A stretch of DNA of 64,000 nt, from the NCBI GenBank assembly GCA_958295465.1, contig OY282353.1, positions 2,595,001 to 2,659,000 of the forward strand. Direction: 5' to 3'. The notes beneath the pieces were generated by a model. The model did no database searches. It was not told where the DNA came from and saw nothing but the letters and a program-made list of their open reading frames with translations. The stretch is from an uncultured Gammaproteobacteria bacterium. Lineage in GTDB: Bacteria > Pseudomonadota > Gammaproteobacteria > HK1. Of this stretch, positions 44,688-52,685 are shown one piece after another. The first letter of the stretch is position 1, and every line of letters begins with the position of its first letter. Position numbers and translations under genes: made by a program.

Positions 44688-47257
44688 TCGTTTGCCGGTT
44701 GCAGCAGCGAGATGTCCGCCGTCTCCATGAACAGGGCGCCGATCCGGGCGAGCAGCGCGAGCCGGTTGCCGCGCAGCTTCTCGTCCTCGTCCATCACCTT
44801 CACGGTGTCGAAGAAGGCGTCCACACCATCGCGCAGGCCCGCGAGGCTGGTGAGCGCGCCGGTGTACTCGCCCGCGTCGAGCATTCCGCGGGCGTGCGGT
44901 TCGATTTCGGCGAGCATCGCCGCGAGGTTCCGCTCCGCGTCCTCGCGAAGGAGCGAGTCGGCGACGTCGGCGGAGCCTGCCCCTCCCCGCGAAAGCATGT
45001 CCTCCGTCGTCATTTCCGCGGAAGCGGGAAAAGCGGGGGGCGGGGACCCGGCCGGGGAGCCTGCCCCTCCTCGCGAAAGCGGGGACCCGACCGGGGAGAT
45101 GCCGATCCCCGCCTGCTCCGCTTGGCGCAGGATGTTGCGGATGCGCTTGTTGGCGGCGGCGAGGCTCGCCGCCTCGGGGAGGGCACGGAACGCCTCGACG
45201 GCACGCACCCGGTGCGCGAAGTCGAGCGGACGCGCCGGCTGCTTCGCGAGCACCGCGTTGAAGACGTCGGCCGGGATCGAGCGGTCCGCGAACCAGGCGC
45301 GCAGCCGCTCGATCATGAACCGGCGCACCTCCGCTACGTCGCCGGGCGGGTGGGTGGCGGTCGGGACGGTTGAGCGGCCGGGGCGGTCCTCCCGCACCGC
45401 GCCGCCGTGTGCTTCGGTGGCTTGTCCGCCGGCGGGTTCCGCGGCCCCCGCCCCGGTTTCCGCTACGCTGTCTTGCGCTCTGGAAGCCTGTGCCGCGGTC
45501 GCACCGGTGTCAGGTCCGGTGTCCCGTACCGTGCCACCGTGTGCTTCGGTGGCTTGTCCACCGGCGGGTTCCGCGGCCCCCGCCCCGGTTTCCGCTACGC
45601 TGTCTTGCGCTCCGGAAGCCTGTGCCGCGGTCGCACCGGTGTCAGGTCCGGTGTCCCGTACCGTGCCACCGTGTGCTTCGGGACCTTCACCGGCGTAGCC
45701 CGCGAACGCGGCTTCGATCATCTCGTCGAGATCGAGGTCGAGTTCGGCCTCGATGATGATGCGCAGCACCCCGAGGGCGGCGCGGCGCAGGGCGTAGGGG
45801 TCCTTGTCTCCGCTCGGCGCCTGCCCGATACCGAAGATGCCGGCCAGCGTGTCGAGCTTGTCGGCGATCGCCACCGCGCGCCCGGCCGGAGTGGCGGGGA
45901 TGGCGTCGTCCGCGAAGCGCGGCATGTAGACCTCGCCGATCGCGGCGGTCACCGCCTCCGGCTCGCCGTCGCGGCGCGCGTACTCGCAGCCCATCCGGCC
46001 TTGCAGCTCCGGGAACTCGCCGACCATCTCGGTGAGGAGATCGCACTTCGAGAGCAGGCCGGCCCGCCGGGCGTGCAATGCCTCGACCGCACGACCGGAC
46101 CGACCCATCGCCTCCGCCACGCGCCCGGCGAGCACCGACACCCGCTGCGCCTTGGCGCGTAGCGTGCCGAGCTTGCGCTGGAAGACGACGTCCTTGAGCC
46201 CGTCGAGGCGTGACTCGAGACTGCGCCGGCGGTCGGCGTCGAAGAAGTACGCGGCGTCGCTCAGCCGGGGCCGGATGACCCGCTCGTTGCCCTTGCGCAC
46301 CGTCTCCACGTCGCGGCTTGCGATGTTGCTCACCGCGATGAAGTGCGGCATCAGCGCGCCGTCGTCGCCGGCGACGGGGAAGTAGCGCTGGTGTCCCTGC
46401 ATCGTCGCGGTGAGCACTGCATCGGGCAGCGCGAGGAAGGTCGCGTCGAAGTGGCCGGCGACCGCGACCGGCCATTCGACGAGCGCGGTATTTTCTTCAA
46501 GGAGCTCCGGGTCGATGAGCGCCCGTCCGCCGAGCACCCGCGCTTCGCGTTCGACCTGCTCGCGGATGATCTCCATGCGCGTCTCGAACCCGGCCACCAC
46601 GCGGCCTTCGTCGCGGAGCGCCGCCTCGTATCGCCCCGCGTCTTCGAGTGCGATGCCCCCCGTCCGGCGGAAGTCGTGGTGGAAGCGGTGCCCGCGGGTG
46701 ACGCGCCCGGAGCGGACCCCGAGGATCTCCGCCTCGACGACCTCCCCGCCGTGCATCAGCACCACCCAGTGCACGGGGCGTACGAACTCGGTGTCCCGAT
46801 CCGCCCACCTCATGCGCCGCGGCGCCGGCAGGCGTTCAAGCGCGCGCTCCAGCATTCCGGGCAGCAGCGAGGCGAGGGTCGCGCCGGTCTCGGTGAACCG
46901 GTGGGCGAGCCATGCGCCTGCCCCGGTTTCGAGCCGCACGAGCCGATCCACTTCGACCCCGACCGATTTCGCGAAGCCGAGGGCGGCCCGCGTCGGTGCG
47001 CCTTTGTCGTCGAATGCGTGTGCGAGCGGCGGCCCGCGCCGTTCGACGTCGCGGTCGGGCTGGGTGCCGGGCACGCCGGGCACGAGGACCGCGAGCCGGC
47101 GCGGGGTGGCATACGGGACCGGGACGCCGTGGGCGAACCCCGCCGCGTCGAGCTCCGCCGCGATCCCGGCCGCGAACGCATCGGAGAGCTTGCGTAGCGC
47201 CTTCGGCGGCAGCTCCTCGGCGCCGATCTCCACCAGCAGATCGTGGGCGCCGGTCAT
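44684..47257 (-). CDS. glyS: Glycyl-tRNA synthetase beta subunit with in-frame repeat insertions
   Basis: Beta chain of the alpha2beta2 GlyRS, 857 residues against the usual ~690-700. The N-terminus (DLLVEIGAEELPPKALR) and HD-like core are normal. Two insertions explain the excess. Insert 1 is two and a bit copies of a 44-residue Ala/Gly/Thr-rich unit near 545-640, encoded by a 132-bp tandem duplication. Insert 2, about 45 residues near 740-785, comes from palindromic repeats and reads LSRGGAGS twice. Both keep the frame. The C-terminal tRNA-binding end is intact. GlyRS is essential, so both inserts must be tolerated. Confidence 0.92.
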   Translation of the reverse strand: MTGAHDLLVEIGAEELPPKALRKLSDAFAAGIAAELDAAGFAHGVPVPYATPRRLAVLVPGVPGTQPDRDVERRGPPLAHAFDDKGAPTRAALGFAKSVGVEVDRLVRLETGAGAWLAHRFTETGATLASLLPGMLERALERLPAPRRMRWADRDTEFVRPVHWVVLMHGGEVVEAEILGVRSGRVTRGHRFHHDFRRTGGIALEDAGRYEAALRDEGRVVAGFETRMEIIREQVEREARVLGGRALIDPELLEENTALVEWPVAVAGHFDATFLALPDAVLTATMQGHQRYFPVAGDDGALMPHFIAVSNIASRDVETVRKGNERVIRPRLSDAAYFFDADRRRSLESRLDGLKDVVFQRKLGTLRAKAQRVSVLAGRVAEAMGRSGRAVEALHARRAGLLSKCDLLTEMVGEFPELQGRMGCEYARRDGEPEAVTAAIGEVYMPRFADDAIPATPAGRAVAIADKLDTLAGIFGIGQAPSGDKDPYALRRAALGVLRIIIEAELDLDLDEMIEAAFAGYAGEGPEAHGGTVRDTGPDTGATAAQASGAQDSVAETGAGAAEPAGGQATEAHGGTVRDTGPDTGATAAQASRAQDSVAETGAGAAEPAGGQATEAHGGAVREDRPGRSTVPTATHPPGDVAEVRRFMIERLRAWFADRSIPADVFNAVLAKQPARPLDFAHRVRAVEAFRALPEAASLAAANKRIRNILRQAEQAGIGISPVGSPLSRGGAGSPAGSPPPAFPASAEMTTEDMLSRGGAGSADVADSLLREDAERNLAAMLAEIEPHARGMLDAGEYTGALTSLAGLRDGVDAFFDTVKVMDEDEKLRGNRLALLARIGALFMETADISLLQPANE
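44972..45098. repeat. Palindromic (REP/BIME-like) insert inside glyS
   Basis: GGAGCCTGCCCCTCC occurs at 44972-44986 and 45056-45070, 84 bp apart (28 codons), each followed by CGCGAAAGC. GGGGACCCG and TTTCCGCGGAAGCGGGAAA-type palindromes lie between. The same motif (GAGCCTGCCCC) is found in two IS3 relics at 50999 and 54051, so it is a dispersed repeat. Confidence 0.65.
45407..45670. repeat. 132-bp direct tandem duplication inside glyS
   Basis: Copies 45407-45538 and 45539-45670 differ at about two positions. A truncated third copy begins at 45671. Unit length is 44 codons, so the frame is unaffected. The high identity points to a recent event. Confidence 0.93.
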
Positions 47258-47542
47258 GGTCCGATCTCGTTTCCGTTTCCGGGAAAGGCCCGGACCCCTT
47301 GATGTTCATCACCGGTCATCTATCGTCCCTTGGCTCCGGCCATGCCGAGTCGAGGCATGATGGTACAGATTGGCGGGTGGTGTGGGATCAGGTATCAGGG
47401 CCGTCCCGGGTTGCCCGCGTGGCCGGACGGCACCTTTCCATGCCCCAATGCCTTCCACAAGCGCCCGCCCGTTCGCCCGTCTGATTACGCCACATTCGCG
47501 CGACCGGAGGTTGGCGATTGTGACGCCGGCAGGCATCTTGTC

Positions 47543-47564
47543 TTTCGTACCGAAAGGTACGAAA
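47543..47564 (+). promoter_or_regulatory. Perfect inverted repeat upstream of hicA
   Basis: TTTCGTACC-GAAA-GGTACGAAA, arms of 9 bp, 8 bases before the hicA ATG. As DNA it is a good operator for the HicB helix-turn-helix. As RNA it would be a 9-bp hairpin closed by a GNRA tetraloop (C-GAAA-G) next to the start codon. No other site of this kind was seen in the island. The gap 47258-47542 holds nothing else recognisable. Confidence 0.7.
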
Positions 47565-47572
47565 CTGAGTCC

Positions 47573-47779
47573 ATGAACGGAACCGATTTCATCAGGCGCG
47601 CCAGACGCCACGCCAAGAGAACCGGGAAGGTGTTTCGTTTTGATCCGCGCCACGGGAAGGGCAGCCATGGAGTCCTCTACGTCGGCGACCGCCGCACGAT
47701 CGTCAAACGCGGCGAACTGAAGTCCGGCACCTTTCGAGGCATGCTGAAGCAACTGGATATTCCGAAGGAGGATTTCTGA
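47573..47779 (+). CDS. hicA: HicA mRNA interferase toxin
   Basis: 68-residue double-stranded-RNA-binding-fold RNase. The catalytic His is in KGSHGVLY near residue 27, followed by the VKRGELKSGTFRGMLKQL end typical of HicA. The frame is open upstream, but this ATG follows the operator palindrome and gives the correct size. The stop overlaps the hicB start by one base (TGATG). It is intact. Confidence 0.9.
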   Translation: MNGTDFIRRARRHAKRTGKVFRFDPRHGKGSHGVLYVGDRRTIVKRGELKSGTFRGMLKQLDIPKEDF

Positions 47780-48210
47780 TGCGATACGCCTATCCCTGCG
47801 TGCTGACCCCCGAGGAAGACGGCGACGGATTCTCCGTCTCTTTTCCGGACGTGCCCGAAGCTCTCACCTGCGGCGATGATCGTGCCGAAGCGCTGGCCAT
47901 GGCCGAAGACGCCTTGGCGGCCGCCTTGAGCGCCTGCGTCCATTGTGGCGAGGACATCCCGGCTCCAAGCTCTGCCGCCGGTGGTCAGGAACTCGTCGCC
48001 GTTCCATCGCTCGTCGCGGCCAAGCTGGCCCTGTACTCGGCGATACGCGCTCAAGGCATCACCAAGGTCGCTCTCGCCGCTCGCCTGGGTGTGAGCGAAG
48101 GCGCTATACGCAAGCTTCTGAACCCCGACCACCGCTCCCATATCAGCCAGGTCGAGAAAGCCCTGCGAGCCATCGGACACGGCCTGGTGCTCGAGGACAG
48201 GGCGGCGTAG
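47779..48210 (+). CDS. hicB: HicB antitoxin
   Basis: 143 residues. The N-terminal partial RNase-H fold (MRYAYPCVLTPEEDGDGFSV, then SFPDVPEALTCGDD) neutralises HicA. A C-terminal XRE-type helix-turn-helix (ITKVALAARLGVSEGAIRKLL) binds the operator. Together with hicA this is a complete type II toxin-antitoxin module inside the glyS-glyQ island. Confidence 0.9.
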   Translation: MRYAYPCVLTPEEDGDGFSVSFPDVPEALTCGDDRAEALAMAEDALAAALSACVHCGEDIPAPSSAAGGQELVAVPSLVAAKLALYSAIRAQGITKVALAARLGVSEGAIRKLLNPDHRSHISQVEKALRAIGHGLVLEDRAA

Positions 48211-48291
48211 TCCGATCCGCTGGTACGCGAACCGGTAGCGCGGGGAAGCACTACGCATCGGCGCCTTGGTCCGACAGGCCACACAAGGAAC

Positions 48292-48322
48292 TGAACCGCC
48301 CCGGGAATTCCGGGGCGGTTCA
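48292..48322. repeat. 31-nt palindrome after hicB
   Basis: TGAACCGCCCCG-GGAATTC-CGGGGCGGTTCA, 12-bp arms. It resembles either two abutting insertion-sequence ends (TGAACCGCCCC is a common IS terminus) or a terminator stem for hicAB. There is no T-tract. Confidence 0.55.
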
Positions 48323-48372
48323 CACTCACATCGGTCATCTGGTCGGACTTCTCGGACCCTCTCCCCTGTCCC

Positions 48373-48483
48373 GCGCGCCATTGCGCACTCCGGTGCCCCG
48401 GCGTTCGTGTCCATCTCCGCATCGAATCCGGCCCATCCATCCGCTTGTTCGTCTTGAACTATCTTTCTGCGGCGCAGACTCCT
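48373..48483 (-). repeat. 111-bp dispersed repeat, copy A
   Basis: About 91 percent identical (some 10 differences) to 57375-57485 in inverse orientation, beginning AGGAGTCTGCGCCGCAGAAA and ending CAATGGCGCGC. It fills part of the 540-bp gap between hicB and the ATPase gene. Both copies lie next to mobile-element debris. Differences would mostly change amino acids, which argues against coding. Confidence 0.8.
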
Positions 48484-48750
48484 GGCCGATGTTCTTCCTG
48501 GTGCTGCATCACCGGCAACGTGGGGCGCCTTGCATTTCGAACGTCGCGGTCCGAACCGTCCCACTGCCGTGCAGCCCGGTCGAGAACCAGGCGCACTTCA
48601 GCGAACGCCGACGTTGCAGATTCCGACGCCCCGTGGATCGCCAATAGAGGCATGGGCCGGTCGGGTGAGCCAATCTCGTCGAATCGTCCGCTTGACGCAC
48701 GGATCGGGCCGCGGCTAAGGTGCTCCGTGGACGCCGAGAGGGTGTGCCGA

Positions 48751-49941
48751 ATGCTTGATCATCTGTCCGTCAGAACCTTCAAGTCCCTGGATGACGTCAC
48801 GGTTGACCTTGGACTGGTCAATGTTTTCATCGGCGCCAACGGAAGCGGAAAGAGCAATTTGCTGGAAGCCCTGGGGATTCTCTCCGCGGCGGCAGACGGC
48901 AAGGTTGACGACCAGGCCTTGCTGGCTCGCGGCGTCCGTCCCGGTCTTCCCGCACTGTACAAGTCCGCCTTTCCAGCCAGACCCGGAAGGCGTATTCCTC
49001 CTCATCTGTATTTCGGCGCACGCAGCGTGCAAGCCAGATACGAAGTCTCGCTACACAATCCCTTGAAGGATCCGGCGCCCGCCTGGAGATTCAAGACGGA
49101 GTTATGGGAAGACGGTGACGGCAGGCTGCTCGAACGCTTGCCTGTCAAGGTAAACAGGACCAATCCTGAGCGAGGATTGGCTGCGTTGAAGGCAGTGGAG
49201 GCCCCTGCGGGAGCCGCGCTGGATCTCTTGAGATTGCTGCAAGGCTACGTCATATTTTCCCCGACGACCGCCGTCTTGCGTGGTATTGCGCCCGAAACAC
49301 AGCCAAGACAGCCGGTGGGCCTGTCCGGTGGAAACCTTCCGCGAGCAATTCTGGATCTGCTCAGGCAACGCAAACGGGATGATCGCAGTCTGCGAATTTG
49401 CCGGGAGGTGCGGGGACTTCTTGATTGGGCTAAGGGTTTTGGTTGGACCCCCTCCGACCGACTACCGCTCTCCCCGACTGCCGCCGCTTCAAAAGACGTC
49501 ATCCGGTTTCGTGATCGATTCATGCGCAAGGACCGAAACGTCTTGTCCGGCTATGACGCTTCCGAAGGCGCCTTGTACGCCCTGTTTCTCGCGGTGGTTG
49601 CCGGACACGAAGCGAGTCCCGCCCTTTGTGCCGTGGACAACGCGGATCATGGATTGAATCCCAGGCTGGCCCGGTCTCTGATGAGGTACCTGTGTCAATG
49701 GTATCTGGGATCGAGCGAGCCACGCCAGATCCTGCTGACCACGCACAATCCATTGGTTCTGGATGGTCTGCCATTGCAAGATGATCGCGTGCGATTGTTT
49801 ACCGTTTCCAGGACCGGATCGGGCCGTACTTCGGCCGATCGTGTGGTCGTCGATGACAATCTGTTGGAGAGAGCGGAGCAGGGTTGGTCCTTGTCCCGAC
49901 TGTGGGTGATGGGACACCTTGGAGGTGTTCCCGATGTCTGA
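48751..49941 (+). CDS. AAA (ABC/SMC-like) ATPase of a two-gene module
   Basis: 396 residues. SMC/RecF-type start LDHLSVRTFKSLDDVTVDLG with Walker A GANGSGKSN near residues 29-37. A signature-like LSGGNLPRAILDLL is near 190. The Walker B region is CAVDNADHGLNPRLARSLM near 295, with Asn and Asp where most ATPases have Glu-Pro-Glu. The switch region LLTTHNP follows near 332. Topology matches OLD/AAA_21-like defence ATPases. The stop overlaps the next gene by 8 bases (ATGTCTGA), so they are coupled. GAGAGG before the ATG supports the start. A role in phage defence is inferred from architecture and island context. Confidence 0.75.
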   Translation: MLDHLSVRTFKSLDDVTVDLGLVNVFIGANGSGKSNLLEALGILSAAADGKVDDQALLARGVRPGLPALYKSAFPARPGRRIPPHLYFGARSVQARYEVSLHNPLKDPAPAWRFKTELWEDGDGRLLERLPVKVNRTNPERGLAALKAVEAPAGAALDLLRLLQGYVIFSPTTAVLRGIAPETQPRQPVGLSGGNLPRAILDLLRQRKRDDRSLRICREVRGLLDWAKGFGWTPSDRLPLSPTAAASKDVIRFRDRFMRKDRNVLSGYDASEGALYALFLAVVAGHEASPALCAVDNADHGLNPRLARSLMRYLCQWYLGSSEPRQILLTTHNPLVLDGLPLQDDRVRLFTVSRTGSGRTSADRVVVDDNLLERAEQGWSLSRLWVMGHLGGVPDV

Positions 49942-50643
49942 GCCGTTACGTATCGCGGCCGCCGTCGAAGGACCAACCGACGCAATCGTGCTTCAAGCGA
50001 TCCTGAGAGCCTTGCTGCCGGATACGGATTTCAAGTTTCGGATGTTGCAGCCGGAGGGATCCGATGCTTTCGACTCTGCACAGTCCAGCAGCACGGGCGT
50101 AGGATGGGTTGGAGTCTATCGTTGGAGCCGTCAATTGCTCCGTGAGGGCGGCGGCTCGGTGTCCGGTTCTTCGGCACTGTCGTTTCACGACGTGTTGATC
50201 GTACATGTAGATGCGGACGTGGCGGGCAGGAAGTACACCGATGGCAGTATTCGCGATGCACCGTGCGCAGACTTGCCTTGTGAAAACCCTGTCCGCCGCC
50301 GGATAAAACTACCAACGCCTTGCGAGCGGTGGTTCTCAATTGGCTTGGTGAGCATGAATGTCCGCCACGGATTGTCTTGTGCACGCCTTCGAAGAGCATC
50401 GAAGCCTGGGTGCTTGCCGCTATCTGGCCGGAAAACAACGTGGTTCAGCGAGACGATTGGGAGTGCCACCGCAACCCGGAACGCCAGCTCGCAGCCTTGC
50501 CCAAACCCCGGCGGTTCGAGAAACACCCGGATGACTATCAACGTAAGCAAAGTGAGATAGAGAAAGCGTGGCCGCAAGTCTCCGCAAGGTTGACGGAGGC
50601 GGCGCGCTTCGAAGAGGAATTTCTTGCCGCTATTCGTGCTTGA
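49934..50643 (+). pseudogene. TOPRIM-like (DUF4276-type) partner, one frameshift
   Basis: Second gene of the ATPase module. Frame 1 (MSEPLRIAAAVEGPTDAIVL ... DVLIVHVDADVAGRKY) gives TOPRIM-like Glu and Asp-x-Asp metal motifs. Around 50282-50290 (GAAAACCC) the protein continues in the -1 frame (PPDKTTNALRAVVLNWLGE ... KSIEAWVLAAIWPE) to a stop at 50643. Adding one A restores a 236-residue protein. Cause could be a real inactivating deletion, a sequencing error in the A-run, or less likely programmed slippage. No strong slippery heptamer is seen. Probable function: a nuclease-like effector paired with the ATPase. Confidence 0.65.
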
Positions 50644-50780
50644 ACCTGCCAAGTGTATAAAATTTCTACCCATACATGCGTTCGCTGCACAAATACAGGG
50701 TTTTTAGAACGAAGCAGCGTGTGGTTCAAGTTCACTGCCAGTGAGGATAAGTCACACGCGCTAATGGTTTTCTTCAGGCT

Positions 50781-51096
50781 GGAGTCGCCCTGTTTCAGAG
50801 GACAGTGAAGGGCTTGGGTTTCATGCAGCTTCGTGGTCGCTCGTCACGCTCGGCCTGCGCGACCCAGTTGCGAATCGCCTGGGCGGTGGGTTCGAACTGT
50901 CTCCCTTCGGCAGACAACAACACCGCCGTTCACGAGCTGATTCCTCCGGAATCCGTCCGGTGCGAACCAGCTCGACCATCTGGCGCCGGAAGGCCGGCGG
51001 AGCCTGCCCCTGTGAAAACGGGGGGCGGTCTCGATTTCGGCATGGTGGATACCTCCTCCCCAAAGGGTCGGGTGTCCACGAAATCGAGGCAACTCC
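50781..51096 (-). mobile_element. IS3-family relic A (orfA start joined to the 3' end)
   Basis: A 316-bp internally deleted insertion sequence. Terminal repeats are GGAGTTGCCTCGATTTCG at the right edge on the minus strand (51096-51073) and GGAGTCGCCCTGTTTCAG at the left edge (50781-50804). orfA begins at 51043 (MPKSRPP, with GGAGG upstream) and fragments (FRRQMVELVRTGRIPEE, FEPTAQAIRNWVAQAERDE) lie in three frames. The sequence then passes directly to the orfB tail (GAGCGACCA...GCATGAAACCC), so nearly all of orfB is gone. A palindromic GAGCCTGCCCC insert sits in orfA. The small gap to glyQ is empty. Confidence 0.8.
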
Positions 51097-51129
51097 GGTT
51101 TCGGCGAACGCACCGGTAGAAATTCCGTC

Positions 51130-52080
51130 TCACTGGCGCTCAACGTGAGGACCGGACTCCCGTGTCCGCGCAGGACGCGCCGCGCCCAGCGGAAAGCCCA
51201 CCGCCTCGCGCGAGGCGTAGTAGCACTCGGCGACGGCGCGGGCGAGGGAGCGTACCCGCAGGATGTACCGCTGGCGCTCGGTCACCGAGATCGCGTGCCG
51301 CGCGTCGAGGAGGTTGAAGGTATGCGAGGCCCTGAGCACCTGCTCGTAGGCCGGAAAGCTCAAGCCCTCGCCGGCGAGCTTGTTGCACTCGCGCTCGCAG
51401 ACGTCGAACTGCGCGAAGAGCGCCTCGACGTCCGCGTGCTCGAAGTTGTAGGCGGACATCTCGCGCTCGCTCTGGTGGAAGACGTCGCGGTAGGTCACCC
51501 GGCCGAGCGGGCCGTCGGTCCAGACCAGATCGAACAGGTTGTCCACGCCTTGCAGGTACATCGCGATGCGTTCGAGCCCGTAGGCCATCTCCGCGGTGAC
51601 CGGCCGGCATTCGAGTCCGCCGACCTGCTGGAAATACGTGAACTGGGTGATCTCCATCCCGTTCAGCCAGACCTCCCAACCGAGACCCCAGGCTCCGAGG
51701 GTGGGGGACTCCCAGTTGTCCTCGACGAACCGGACGTCGTGCTCCTCGGGGTCGAACCCCAGCATCGCGAGCGAGCCGAGGTACAGCTCCTGCACGTCGA
51801 GCGGGGAGGGCTTGATGACCACCTGGTACTGGTAGTAGTGCTGGAGCCGGTTCGGGTTCTCGCCGTAGCGCCCGTCGGTGGGGCGCCGCGAGGGCTGCAC
51901 GTAGGCGGCGCTCCACGGCTCCGGCCCGATCGCGCGCAGGAACGTCGCAGGATGGAACGTGCCCGCCCCGACCTCCATGTCGAAGGGCTGCTGCAGCACG
52001 CAGCCCTGCCGGGCCCAGTAGTCCTCCAGGGCGAGGATCAGGCCCTGGAAGGTCCGAAGGTCGAAGCCGCGTCCCGACAC
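51130..52080 (-). CDS. glyQ: Glycyl-tRNA synthetase alpha subunit
   Basis: 316-residue catalytic chain of alpha2beta2 GlyRS, class II. It begins with the family signature ([17 protein letters not shown], then [17 protein letters not shown]) and has [19 protein letters not shown] near residue 66 and TYFQQVGG near 160. The C-terminus includes [17 protein letters not shown]. It should be followed directly by glyS, but a 3.9 kb accessory island separates the two. They may therefore be transcribed separately. Confidence 0.95.
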   Translation of the reverse strand: MSGRGFDLRTFQGLILALEDYWARQGCVLQQPFDMEVGAGTFHPATFLRAIGPEPWSAAYVQPSRRPTDGRYGENPNRLQHYYQYQVVIKPSPLDVQELYLGSLAMLGFDPEEHDVRFVEDNWESPTLGAWGLGWEVWLNGMEITQFTYFQQVGGLECRPVTAEMAYGLERIAMYLQGVDNLFDLVWTDGPLGRVTYRDVFHQSEREMSAYNFEHADVEALFAQFDVCERECNKLAGEGLSFPAYEQVLRASHTFNLLDARHAISVTERQRYILRVRSLARAVAECYYASREAVGFPLGAARPARTRESGPHVERQ

Positions 52081-52148
52081 CGTCCCGTTCTCCGTCGCGA
52101 GCGAGCGCGGGAGTATAGCGATTCGCCGTCATGCGAGACGCGGGCGGT

Positions 52149-52287
52149 GCGGGAGCGGCGCCGTCATGCGATTGGCCGCGGGGAGAAGGCCGCTGATGCG
52201 CAGATCGCGCGGGAGCGGCGCTGTCCTGGATGCGGTGAAGGGACTGCCGCCGGCACCTGCGCGGACCGCGCGGGAGCGGCGCCGTCT
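52149..52287. repeat. Three short repeats at a 60-bp period
   Basis: GCGGGAGCGGCGCCGTC (one copy CTGTC) begins at 52149, 52209 and 52270. Only this 17-18 base core is conserved. It lies upstream of glyQ, so it could affect its expression. The remainder of the gap to 52685 has no recognisable gene. Confidence 0.5.
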
Positions 52288-52685
52288 CTCGGGCCGGTCG
52301 GGTGTCGAGGAAATTGAACGGCGGACCGGGCCGCGGCCGGTCCATCGCGACGAGACGCCCCTCCCATTTCATTTCCCACACCCTCCGATCACGGCGCTCC
52401 CGTGAGAGGGTCACGAAGCGGCTGCGAGATGAGGGCCTCCGAAGCAGGTGGTGGTGCAGGAGTCGTCGAATTCGACGAACTCCACGTCCCGCCGCCCGGG
52501 CTCGCCACCATACGGCCCCCGATCCGTGAGTTTTCGTGCAGAATGGCGAAGAATCGCTGCCGACCCCCGGCCCCCGCTTCGCCGGCTTGCCGCCGCCCGC
52601 CCTCCGACCGAATGAATCCCCGGCTTCGGACGACCGGAGACCGTGGCCGGAAGGCAAGGCGCGCCCCTCACTCGGACCGGATGCA

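Noticed and set aside
48292-48322. Rho-independent terminator for hicAB
   Set aside because: The stem is strong but no T-tract follows on either strand, so it was listed as a palindrome only.
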